From positions 371,684 to 382,202 of the forward strand of contig NZ_DKIH01000009.1 in assembly GCF_002454115.1 (NCBI RefSeq): a DNA stretch of 10,519 nt, in the 5' to 3' direction. The notes below the pieces were generated by a model. That model was not told where the DNA came from, searched no databases, and was given only the letters and a program-made list of their open reading frames with translations. Position 1 is the first letter of the stretch, and each line of letters begins with the position of its first letter. Made by a program: the position numbers and the translations under genes. Below are positions 1-6,637 of the stretch, piece by piece. The stretch comes from Sphingopyxis sp. UBA6723. Lineage in GTDB: Bacteria; Pseudomonadota; Alphaproteobacteria; Sphingomonadales; Sphingomonadaceae.

Positions 1-20
1 CTTCGCTCGACACGAACGGA
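1..20. repeat. Fragment of a dispersed sphingomonad-type repeat at the window edge
   Basis: The first 20 bases (CTTCGCTCGACACGAACGGA) are the exact reverse complement of 10498-10517 at the other end; the match stops at base 21. The sequence resembles the short repeats based on CGTTCGTGTCGAGCGAAG found scattered in sphingomonad genomes. Only one arm lies in the window, so size and palindromic structure cannot be judged. It sits 25 bases upstream of the amj start and would be in its leader. Confidence 0.7.
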
Positions 21-45
21 TTTCAGAAGTTCCGCTAGGCGCCTC

Positions 46-852
46 ATGATCGACCTCCCCCTCGTCACCATCCTGCTGCTCACCGGCTTCATCAACCTGA
101 TCGGCGCGCTGGCTTATGCGGCGCGGATCGCGGGGGTGCGGACGCGGCGGATTGCGATGTCGTTCGCGCTGTTCAACATCCTCGTGCTCTTTTCACGCAC
201 CTCGAACAGCTTCCTCGGTCCTTTCCTCGCCAAGCGGATCGAAACGCGGCTGCATGACGGCAGCGGCGCGTCGCTGTTTATCGATATGCAGCTGGTGCTC
301 GCCGCGGCGAGCGTCACAACCTTGCTCGGTATCCTGCTCGTCCCCACCGGACAGCGGATGTTTGCCGCCGCAATCGGCTGGTATCAGACCAACCGTTCCA
401 CGACAAAGCTGGCGGTCAAGGCGGTGAGCCCCAGCGGGCTGCGCACCTTGGGCCGCTCGCTGACCTTCCCGAGCCTCGCGCACCTTAAAAGCTGGAAGAT
501 GCCGAAAGGGATCAGCTGGGGCGTGCTGATCGCCAATTGCCTCGCGCAATCGCTGCTCGCCGTCGGCGTCGTCGCGTCGCTCTACGCCGGCTATCTGGCG
601 CCCGAATTCCGCGTCACCGCATCGCAGCTGTCGGCGCTGATCAACGGTTTTGCGACGATCCTCCTCTTCGCCTTCATCGACCCGCAACTGTCGGTGATGA
701 CCGATGATGCGGTCGAGGGCAAAGTCGACGAGGCCGAGTTCCGCCGCGCGATCACCTTCATCTCGCTGAGCCGCCTCGCCGGTACGATCCTCGCGCAGGC
801 GCTGCTACTACCCGCTGCGCTGCTGATCGCGTGGGTTGCCGTTTATGTCTGA
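46..852 (+). CDS. amj: Amj-family lipid II flippase (alternate to MurJ)
   Basis: This is a 268-residue integral membrane protein, close to the ~270 residues of Bacillus subtilis Amj (YdaH). Amj carries lipid II, the peptidoglycan precursor, across the cytoplasmic membrane and can stand in for MurJ. The family signature is the segment at residues 43-62 (FNILVLFSRTSNSFLGPFLA); a second recognisable stretch is FIDPQLSVMTDDAVEGK at 210-226. Hydrophobic segments lie at about 6-27, 37-55, 80-100, 157-183, 193-212 and 243-266, with a basic loop at about 115-152. The ATG start is the first in frame after the repeat fragment and gives a normal N-terminus; no strong Shine-Dalgarno is visible (TAGGCGCC only). 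The stop overlaps the start of the DUF817 gene by 8 bases, so the two are probably co-transcribed. The family call rests on recalled motifs. The flippase activity is family knowledge, and most members are untested. Confidence 0.83.
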   Translation: MIDLPLVTILLLTGFINLIGALAYAARIAGVRTRRIAMSFALFNILVLFSRTSNSFLGPFLAKRIETRLHDGSGASLFIDMQLVLAAASVTTLLGILLVPTGQRMFAAAIGWYQTNRSTTKLAVKAVSPSGLRTLGRSLTFPSLAHLKSWKMPKGISWGVLIANCLAQSLLAVGVVASLYAGYLAPEFRVTASQLSALINGFATILLFAFIDPQLSVMTDDAVEGKVDEAEFRRAITFISLSRLAGTILAQALLLPAALLIAWVAVYV

Positions 853-1702
853 CGCGCCGCGCGGCCAGTCGCGCTTTCACGCCGTTCGGATGCGGCTGGA
901 GGCGATGGCGGTCACGCCCGGGCCGCGCGGCTGGTTCCTCGAATTCCTCGTCTTCGGGTTCAAGCAAGGCTGGGCGTGCCTGTTCGGCGGGCTGATGCTC
1001 GCGCTGCTGCTGGGCACGCACCTTTTCTGGCCCGCCGATGCGCCGCTGCACCGCTATGATGCGATCACGATCGGCGCGGTGCTGATCCAGCTCGGGATGC
1101 TCGCCTTCCGGCTCGAAACGCCGAAGGAAGCGCTGGTGATCCTGATCTTCCACATCGTCGGAACGGTGATGGAGCTGTTCAAGACCGCTGCCGGGTCGTG
1201 GCAATATCCCGAGGCGAGCCTGCTCCACATCGGCGCGGTGCCTTTGTTCTCGGGCTTCATGTACGCCGCTGTCGGCAGCTATAGCGCGCGCGTGTGGCGC
1301 ATCTTCGACTTTCGCTACACGGGTTATCCGCCCGCGTGGACCAGCTATGCGCTGGCCGCCGCAATCTACGTCAATTTCTTCGCGCACCATTGGTTGTACG
1401 ACATCCGCTGGTTCCTGTTCGCGGCGACCGCGCTGCTGTTCTGGCGCTGTCAGGTTTGGTTCCGGCCGCTGCATGTCCATCGCCGAATGCCGTTATTGGT
1501 CGGCTGGGGGCTGGTGGCGCTGTTCATCTGGTTTGCGAAGAATATCGGGACGTTTGCGCGCGCTTGGACCTACCCTAGCCAGGACGATGGCTGGCATATG
1601 GTGGGCTTAGAAAAGCTCGGCAGCTGGTATTTGCTGATGATCATCTCGTTCGTGCTGGTCAGCCTGGTGCAGCGGCCGAGGGGGCCGGACGCAGCCCCCT
1701 GA
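845..1702 (+). CDS. DUF817 family integral membrane protein, function unknown
   Basis: This 285-residue polytopic membrane protein matches the DUF817 (YoaT-like) family. Recognisable blocks are EFLVFGFKQGWACLFGG at residues 33-49, HIVGTVMELFKTAAGSWQYP at 103-122 and PLFSGFMYAAVGSY at 133-146. There are about seven to eight hydrophobic segments and an unusual number of Trp, His and Tyr residues near membrane edges (for example NFFAHHWLYDIRWF, 177-190), conserved-looking but of unknown role. I chose the ATG at 845 over the in-frame TTG at 836: it is a better start codon and still overlaps the amj stop (850-852) by 8 bases, suggesting translational coupling. The gene ends one base before a long inverted repeat. 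No biochemical role is established for the family; pairing with a lipid II flippase hints at an envelope role, but this is only context. Confidence 0.88.
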   Translation: MSDAPRGQSRFHAVRMRLEAMAVTPGPRGWFLEFLVFGFKQGWACLFGGLMLALLLGTHLFWPADAPLHRYDAITIGAVLIQLGMLAFRLETPKEALVILIFHIVGTVMELFKTAAGSWQYPEASLLHIGAVPLFSGFMYAAVGSYSARVWRIFDFRYTGYPPAWTSYALAAAIYVNFFAHHWLYDIRWFLFAATALLFWRCQVWFRPLHVHRRMPLLVGWGLVALFIWFAKNIGTFARAWTYPSQDDGWHMVGLEKLGSWYLLMIISFVLVSLVQRPRGPDAAP

Positions 1703-1703
1703 T

Positions 1704-1791
1704 CCGTTCGCCCTGAGCTTGTCGAAGAGCTGTTCATTCTTTGCACGTCGCCAAGAAAAGGACGGTGCTTCGACAAGCTCAGCACGAACGG
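1704..1791. repeat. Dispersed palindromic repeat, copy 1
   Basis: Two arms, 1704-1727 and 1768-1791, are reverse complements at 22 of 24 positions and enclose a 40-base loop. Each arm contains the CTGAGCTTGTCGAAG core typical of sphingomonad intergenic repeats. The element begins one base after the DUF817 stop and ends 22 bases before the stop of the convergent M24 peptidase gene. It could therefore act as a bidirectional transcript end or 3'-end protector; a TTTT follows the right arm but there is no proper U-tract. The arms differ from copy 2 (3096-3184) by one base each, and the loops are also related. Confidence 0.88.
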
Positions 1792-1813
1792 GTTTTGCCG
1801 AATCCGTTTGTAG

Positions 1814-3061
1814 TTACCCGAACGGCCGATCAATCGACGGCGGCGGTTCGCTGAACCATTTCGGGCCGCTGTCGGTCATGTAGAAACAATCCTCGAGCCG
1901 GATCCCGAACTCGCCCGGGATATAGATGCCGGGTTCGTTCGAGAAACACATACCCGGCGCCAGCTTCGTCGTCTCACCGCGCACCAGATTGACCGGCTCA
2001 TGCCCGTCGAGCCCGATGCCATGGCCAGTTCGGTGCGAGGTGCCGGGGAGTTTATAGTCCGGTCCCCAGCCGAGGCCCGCGTAATAGGCGCGTACCGCGT
2101 CATCGACCTTGCCTGCCGGCGTGCCGAGTTTCGCCGCGGCAAAGGCAACATCCTGCCCCTTGCGCATCTGGTCCCACACCTGCCGCTGGCGCGGGGTGGC
2201 TTTGCCATAAACGAACGTCCGCGAAATGTCGGATTGATAGCCATGCACGGTCGCGCCGCAGTCCATCAGAACGACCTCACCGTCCTTCACCGCCTGTGGT
2301 TTGCCCGACCCGTGCGGATAGGCGCTCGCTTCGCCGAGCAGGATCAGCTCGAATTCGCTCTTGCCGCCCAGCGCTTTTGTCGCCGCAGCCATGATCGCGC
2401 CGATCTGGTCGGGGGTCATCCCCACCTCGATGCGCGGCGCGGTGTGGCGATAGGCGGCGAGCGTGATGTCGTTCGCGACCTGCATCAGCGCGATTTCGGC
2501 GGGCGACTTGTGCATCCGGCAGCCGCGCACCACCGGCGCGCCGTTGACGACCGTCGCGTTCGGCATCGCCTTTTCCAGCCCGTCGACCGCGAAATAGCGC
2601 ACCGTTTCCTCGACGCCGATCCTGCCCTTGGTCAGCCCGCGCTTACCCAGCCAGGCGGCGACCGCGGCGAGCGGATTGTCATCCTCGTTCCAGGTCAGAA
2701 CCTCGGCTTCGACGCCGAGCGACTCGCGCACCGACGGCTCTTCGAAAAAGGGGGTGACGACCGCCAGCTCGCCCTCGCGCGTCAGTACCGCGGCGGTGAG
2801 GCGCTCGCTGCGCGACCAGCGCACTCCGGTGAAATAGATCAGGCTCGACCCGGGCTCGATCAGCAGCGCGTCCATATCGTTCGCGCGCAGCAGCTGGGTC
2901 GCCTTGGCGAGCCGCGCCACCCGCTCTGCCTTGCCGATCGGAACCGCCTTGGCGGCCAGATTGGGAAGACCGGCGGTATCGGCGGCCCAGGCCGACAAAG
3001 GCAGGGTTGCCGCCAGTCCGCCTAAGGCCGCAGTACCGAGAAATTGCCTGCGTTGGATCAT
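1814..3061 (-). CDS. Tat-exported M24-family metallopeptidase (Xaa-Pro aminopeptidase-like)
   Basis: This 415-residue protein is predicted to remove N-terminal residues from peptides, possibly before proline, outside the cytoplasm. Residues 1-26 form a twin-arginine signal (QRRQFLG at 3-9, a hydrophobic stretch, then SAWA before the likely cleavage site after 26). Residues ~43-175 resemble the creatinase/prolidase N-terminal domain, and ~185-400 form the M24 'pita-bread' domain. The five metal ligands are all visible: D267 (MDCG), D278 (YQSDISRT), H347 (TGHGIGLDGHE), E376 (SNEPGIY) and E390 (RLED), so it should be active. The start at 3061 is preferred because it opens directly with the signal peptide and follows GGTGAG at a good distance. 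A longer in-frame reading from 3133 would add 24 residues, partly encoded by a repeat. It lies downstream of namZ across a 138-base gap that is mostly repeat. The exact substrate is unknown. Confidence 0.9.
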   Translation of the reverse strand: MIQRRQFLGTAALGGLAATLPLSAWAADTAGLPNLAAKAVPIGKAERVARLAKATQLLRANDMDALLIEPGSSLIYFTGVRWSRSERLTAAVLTREGELAVVTPFFEEPSVRESLGVEAEVLTWNEDDNPLAAVAAWLGKRGLTKGRIGVEETVRYFAVDGLEKAMPNATVVNGAPVVRGCRMHKSPAEIALMQVANDITLAAYRHTAPRIEVGMTPDQIGAIMAAATKALGGKSEFELILLGEASAYPHGSGKPQAVKDGEVVLMDCGATVHGYQSDISRTFVYGKATPRQRQVWDQMRKGQDVAFAAAKLGTPAGKVDDAVRAYYAGLGWGPDYKLPGTSHRTGHGIGLDGHEPVNLVRGETTKLAPGMCFSNEPGIYIPGEFGIRLEDCFYMTDSGPKWFSEPPPSIDRPFG

Positions 3062-3095
3062 TTCAATCTCACCAAATTCTTCGCCTAACCTCAAA

Positions 3096-3184
3096 CCCGT
3101 TCGTCCTGAGCTTGTCGAAGCACCGTTGTTCACTTCAACGTCGAAAAGAAAGGGCGGTCCTTCGACAAGCTCAGGACGAACGGG
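3096..3184. repeat. Dispersed palindromic repeat, copy 2 (perfect 25-base arms)
   Basis: The arms at 3096-3120 and 3160-3184 are perfect reverse complements over 25 bases, with a 39-base loop. The copy has the same orientation as copy 1 (1704-1791), and the loops share blocks such as ACGTCG, AAGAAA and CGGT. It occupies most of the gap between the namZ stop (3200) and the M24 peptidase start (3061), so any shared transcript would carry a very stable hairpin between the two genes. This could attenuate or process the message; no poly-U tract follows it on the minus strand, so a classic terminator is not supported. Confidence 0.92.
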
Positions 3185-3199
3185 GCCAGGAGTTCTGGA

Positions 3200-4408
3200 T
3201 CAATAAATCAAAAAGTCGGCAATCTCGTCCCGCCACGCCGCCTCATCAGGCTGCGCCAAGGCATCCAGATCGCCCGCATCCGCGATCGCATCATCGACCC
3301 ACAGCCGCAGATCGGGGCCGCCGTTGATGACATCGATTGCCAGCACATCGTCGGTATATTCATATTTGAAATCAGTGCCGCGCCAGATCGGATACTCGGG
3401 ATAGAGCGAGCGGATCGCCTTGAACCCCAGCGCCTGCACCCGCCAGGGCTGGAACGCGGCATCGTCGTACCACGGCCCTTCGGCGTGGATATGGACGCCG
3501 CTGCACAGTTGCCCCACATGTTTGTGAAAGGTCGGCTGAAACCAGATGTCGCGCAGCTTGCACCCCGTCAGCCAGTGCGGCGCGAGGCGGTGCATTTCGG
3601 CGATCACCGCCTTGGCATCGATATCGGGGGCGCCGAAAAGTTCGAGCGGGCGGGTCGTACCGCGGCCTTCGCTGAGCGTTGCGCCCTCGACCATCACGGT
3701 GCCGGCGTAGGCGCGCGCCATGTTGACGTTTGCGGCGTTGGGACTGGGGTTGATCCACACGCGGTCGCTGGGCCAGCCATAGCCCGGACCGGACTGCGGC
3801 GCCCAGCCTTCCATCTCGATCACGCGGTAATCAACGTCGAGGCCGTAGTGAAGGATGAACCAGCGCCCCATTTCGCCCATCGTCAGCCCATGCCGCATCA
3901 CCATCGGCGCCGCGCCGACGAAGCTTTCCCAGCCGGGGCGGAGCAAGGTACCCTCGACCGGGCGCCCCGCCGGGTTCGGACGGTCGAGCACCCACACCGC
4001 CTTGCCATGCTGCGCCGCGGCCTCGAGCATGTAGAGCAGGGTCGTCACATAGGTGTAGATACGGCAACCGAGATCCTGAAGGTCGATCAGCACGACGTCG
4101 AAGGTGTGCATCGACTGGCCGGTCGGACGGCGCACCTCGCCATAAAGACTGAAGCACGGAACGCCGTGAACCGGGTCGGTGAAGTCGGGCGACTCCATCA
4201 TATTGTCTTGCAGGTCGCCGCGCACCCCATGCTGCGGCCCGAACACCGCGGTAACATTTACCCCCGCGGCGACAAGCGCGTCGAGGCTGTGGGTCAGGCC
4301 AGCGGTGACCGAGGCGGGATGCGCGAGCAACGCGACGCGTTGGCCCTCAAGCGGTTTACGCAGCGCAGGGTCGGCGAGCAGGCGATCGATACCGAATGTC
4401 ATCGTCAT
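3200..4408 (-). CDS. namZ: NamZ-type exo-beta-N-acetylmuramidase (DUF1343), without visible signal peptide
   Basis: This 402-residue protein belongs to the DUF1343 family, whose characterised member NamZ (B. subtilis YbbC) releases MurNAc from non-reducing ends of peptidoglycan fragments during cell-wall recycling. Conserved blocks run through the protein: FGPQHGVRGDLQDN at 56-69, LIDLQDLGCRIYTYV at 107-121, VLDRPNPAG at 140-148, WINPSPNAAN at 218-227 and EGRGTTRPLELFGAPDI at 247-263. Length and block order are those of the core family. The start at 4408 is chosen because its ATGA overlaps the stop of the upstream DOMON-like gene, which implies translational coupling; a second ATG lies two codons in (4402). 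The family domain begins almost at once and no signal peptide is visible. Reading further upstream in frame runs inside the DOMON gene and gives no signal peptide either. The product is thus probably cytoplasmic, unlike secreted relatives. Family assignment is confident; substrate and location are inferred. Confidence 0.86.
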   Translation of the reverse strand: MTMTFGIDRLLADPALRKPLEGQRVALLAHPASVTAGLTHSLDALVAAGVNVTAVFGPQHGVRGDLQDNMMESPDFTDPVHGVPCFSLYGEVRRPTGQSMHTFDVVLIDLQDLGCRIYTYVTTLLYMLEAAAQHGKAVWVLDRPNPAGRPVEGTLLRPGWESFVGAAPMVMRHGLTMGEMGRWFILHYGLDVDYRVIEMEGWAPQSGPGYGWPSDRVWINPSPNAANVNMARAYAGTVMVEGATLSEGRGTTRPLELFGAPDIDAKAVIAEMHRLAPHWLTGCKLRDIWFQPTFHKHVGQLCSGVHIHAEGPWYDDAAFQPWRVQALGFKAIRSLYPEYPIWRGTDFKYEYTDDVLAIDVINGGPDLRLWVDDAIADAGDLDALAQPDEAAWRDEIADFLIY

Positions 4409-4962
4409 GCCGCGCCCGGTGCCGCAAGCGTGAGCGCAAAGCAATCGGGATGGTGAAAATCGGGTTTGCCGGGTGGATGCGCGAGCGCCCAATAGCTTTT
4501 GGTGCCGTCCAGCTCTTCGATCACCGCCGACAGAGCGAGTTTCGACCCGGTGTCGGGAAATATCCCCGGTTCGACGCGCAGCGCATAGTGCGCATCGCTG
4601 CGTTCGGCGACCATCTCCCACGGCGCGAGCTCGTCGGGGCGGAGCAGCGAGCGATAATCGTCGAACTGGTAACAGGCCCAGCGGCCGTCGGGGGCATAGT
4701 TGAATTCGGTATAGTCGGGCTGACCCTCCTCGGTCAGGAACGCCTCGAAACAGGTGCCTTGCCACAATCCGTCGGTCGCGCTGTCGGCGATGACGAGCTG
4801 GCCGTCGCCCGGCGGCAGCACGATGTCACCCACCGCGCCGTCGACAATATAGCGCAGCGCAAAACCGTCGTCGAAGGATAGCGTGATTTCGACCGCGACC
4901 GACCGCACCGTTCGGGCCGGGGTGTCGGGGTGGCAGACCAGCGATTTGCGAATGCTATCCAA
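4405..4962 (-). CDS. DOMON-like domain protein of unknown function
   Basis: This 185-residue soluble protein has no signal peptide or membrane segment. It matches a family of small proteobacterial DOMON-like proteins through LWQGTCFEAF at 66-75, YTEFNYAPDGRWACYQF at 84-100 and YWALAHPPGKPDFHHPDCF at 158-176. DOMON domains are beta-sandwiches that bind haem or sugars in other proteins; what this subfamily binds is not known to me, and no haem ligand can be assigned with confidence. The start is a TTG at 4962. An in-frame TAG lies 18 bases upstream, no in-frame ATG is available, and the only nearby ATG (4976) is out of frame. The ATGA overlap with namZ suggests that the two are made together, perhaps with the DOMON fold handling a sugar ligand; that link is inference. 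It is divergent from tyrS. Confidence 0.75.
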   Translation of the reverse strand: MDSIRKSLVCHPDTPARTVRSVAVEITLSFDDGFALRYIVDGAVGDIVLPPGDGQLVIADSATDGLWQGTCFEAFLTEEGQPDYTEFNYAPDGRWACYQFDDYRSLLRPDELAPWEMVAERSDAHYALRVEPGIFPDTGSKLALSAVIEELDGTKSYWALAHPPGKPDFHHPDCFALTLAAPGAA

Positions 4963-4994
4963 AACCCGAACCCCATGCTAAGCGCCCGCCCGCT

Positions 4995-6221
4995 ATGACG
5001 AACCACAAATCCGACCTGCTGCGCGTCCTCGATCAACGAGGCTATATCCACCAGATGACCGACGCGGAAGGGCTCGATGCACTTGCGGCGAAACAGGTCG
5101 TCCCCGGATATATCGGTTTCGACGCAACCGCGCCCAGCCTGCACGTCGGCAGCCTGGTCCAGATCATGATGCTGCGCCGTCTGCAACAGACGGGGCACAA
5201 GCCGATCGTGCTGATGGGCGGCGGGACGACGCGGATCGGCGATCCGACCGGGCGCGACGAAAGCCGCAAGATGCTGTCGGACGAGACGATCGCGGCGAAC
5301 ATCGCGTCGATCTTCAGCATCTTTCAGCAGTTCCTGACCTTTGGCGACGGCCCGACCGACGCGGTGATGGTCAATAATCAGGACTGGCTGGGGAAGCTGG
5401 GTTACATCGAGCTGCTGCAGGAAGTCGGCACGCATTTCACGATCAATCGGATGATGACGTTCGATTCGGTGAAGTTGCGGCTCGAGCGCGAACAGCCGAT
5501 GACCTTCCTCGAATTCAATTACATGATCCTGCAGGGCTATGATTTCCGCCATTTGTCGAAGGAGATGGGGGCGCGGCTGCAGATGGGCGGGTCGGACCAG
5601 TGGGGCAATATCGTCAATGGCATGGAGCTGGGCCGCCGGATGGACGGCGCCGACCTTTACGGCCTGACGACTCCGCTGCTGACCACCGCGGCGGGCGCCA
5701 AAATGGGCAAAACCGCTGCTGGGGCGGTGTGGCTTAATCCCGAACAACTGTCCCATTTTGACTATTGGCAGTTCTGGCGCAATTGCGACGACCGCGACGT
5801 TGGCCGCTTCCTGAAACTGTTCACCGACCTGCCGCTCGACGAGATCGCGCGATTGGAAGCGTTGGGCGGCGCCGAGATCAACGAGGCGAAGAAGATACTG
5901 GCGAACGAGGCAACCGCACTGTGTCGCGGCGCGGATGCCGCGCGCACCGCTTCGGAGACCGCCGCGCAAACCTTTGAAAAGGGGCAGATTGGTGGCGACT
6001 TGCCGCAAGCTGTCGCGCCCGTCGAGGGGATCAACGTCGTCGATGCGCTCCGCGAACTGGGCTTCGCCGCGTCGAACAAGGAAGCGCGGCGCAAGCTCGA
6101 CGAAGGCGCAGTCAAGGTCGATGGCGTCGTCATTCGCGACCCGCACCACCTGATCTTACCCGGCACCGATCCGGTGCCGCTGAGCCTCGGCGCGAAAAAA
6201 CATGGCCTTGTGACGCGGTAA
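4995..6221 (+). CDS. tyrS: Tyrosyl-tRNA synthetase
   Basis: Class I aminoacyl-tRNA synthetase of 408 residues that charges tRNA-Tyr with tyrosine in the cytoplasm. The HIGH-equivalent motif is HVGS at 50-53 and the KMSKS-equivalent is KMGKT at 236-240. The tyrosine-pocket region reads MGGSDQWGNI at 197-206, typical of bacterial TyrRS. The C-terminal S4 RNA-binding domain spans about 345-400, with the helix containing NKEARRKLDEGAVKVDG. The length is normal and the ORF intact. The ATG at 4995 gives the expected N-terminus (a short lead followed by GYIHQ and EGLDALAA), though no good Shine-Dalgarno is visible. Only 32 bases separate it from the divergent DOMON gene, so any promoter must extend into that gene. 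I found no tRNA or T-box-like leader. Confidence 0.98.
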   Translation: MTNHKSDLLRVLDQRGYIHQMTDAEGLDALAAKQVVPGYIGFDATAPSLHVGSLVQIMMLRRLQQTGHKPIVLMGGGTTRIGDPTGRDESRKMLSDETIAANIASIFSIFQQFLTFGDGPTDAVMVNNQDWLGKLGYIELLQEVGTHFTINRMMTFDSVKLRLEREQPMTFLEFNYMILQGYDFRHLSKEMGARLQMGGSDQWGNIVNGMELGRRMDGADLYGLTTPLLTTAAGAKMGKTAAGAVWLNPEQLSHFDYWQFWRNCDDRDVGRFLKLFTDLPLDEIARLEALGGAEINEAKKILANEATALCRGADAARTASETAAQTFEKGQIGGDLPQAVAPVEGINVVDALRELGFAASNKEARRKLDEGAVKVDGVVIRDPHHLILPGTDPVPLSLGAKKHGLVTR

Positions 6222-6268
6222 GGCGCAGAATCGCGTTTACCCAATCTTCAGCATTCGAGTGGATTTTC

Positions 6269-6637
6269 ATGCCCAAACCAACAAGGTCCACAAAAATGCG
6301 CAAGATCGATACCAGCAAGGCCCATTATGTCGGCCTCGACCAGCGAATTGCTCCGCGTAGCGACGTCTATGTCCGCTTGCCCTTCGTCATGCCCGACGGA
6401 CGGCAGGAAATGTGCACCTGCGTCAACATCAGCGCCGACGGTATGCTGATGCGCTTCGAACGCGGGCTCGAAATCGGCGACCTCGTCGTGTTCCGCATGC
6501 CGATCATCGGCCGCACCGCGGCGAAGGTCGTGTGGTCGCTCGGCGGCAAGACCGGTGTCCAGTTCGACAAATCGATCGCGGTCGAAGATTATCTGCCGAT
6601 GATCCGGGCCATGGGCGCGCGAGCGGACCTCAACTAG
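6269..6637 (+). CDS. PilZ-domain protein, likely c-di-GMP receptor
   Basis: This is a single-domain protein of 122 residues. Both halves of the c-di-GMP-binding signature are present: RxxxR as R26-IAP-R30, and (D/N)xSxxG as N53-I-S55-AD-G58. A beta-barrel follows (residues ~60-100, ending VVWSLGGKTGVQFD). It should therefore bind the second messenger c-di-GMP in the cytoplasm and pass the signal to an unknown partner, for instance in motility or surface growth. Two starts are possible. The ATG at 6269 follows a GAG about 10 bases upstream; the ATG at 6296 follows AAGG at good spacing and would give 113 residues without touching the domain. The gene lies 47 bases after tyrS and may share its transcript. 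Its TAG stop (6635-6637) shares bases with the stop of the convergent recG. No functional link with tyrS or recG is apparent. Confidence 0.9.
   Translation: MPKPTRSTKMRKIDTSKAHYVGLDQRIAPRSDVYVRLPFVMPDGRQEMCTCVNISADGMLMRFERGLEIGDLVVFRMPIIGRTAAKVVWSLGGKTGVQFDKSIAVEDYLPMIRAMGARADLN

Noticed and set aside
758..1480. 240-codon minus-strand ORF opposite amj/DUF817
   Set aside because: It is highly charged with no fold-like pattern and lies antisense to two recognisable membrane proteins.
1704..1791. Classic rho-independent terminator
   Set aside because: The 40-base loop and the lack of a proper U-tract after the stem do not fit; any terminator role is only possible, not shown.
2000..3025. 341-codon plus-strand ORF opposite the M24 peptidase
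   Set aside because: It is antisense to a gene with complete active-site motifs; the translation is rich in Arg, His, Gln and Ala and matches no family, as expected of high-GC shadows.
4409..4765. Upstream extension of namZ in its own frame
   Set aside because: It runs inside the DOMON gene in another frame, adds no signal peptide or homology, and the ATGA-coupled start at 4408 fits the family N-terminus.
4734..6149. 471-codon minus-strand ORF opposite tyrS
   Set aside because: tyrS is unmistakable on the other strand, and this translation has no domain-like pattern.
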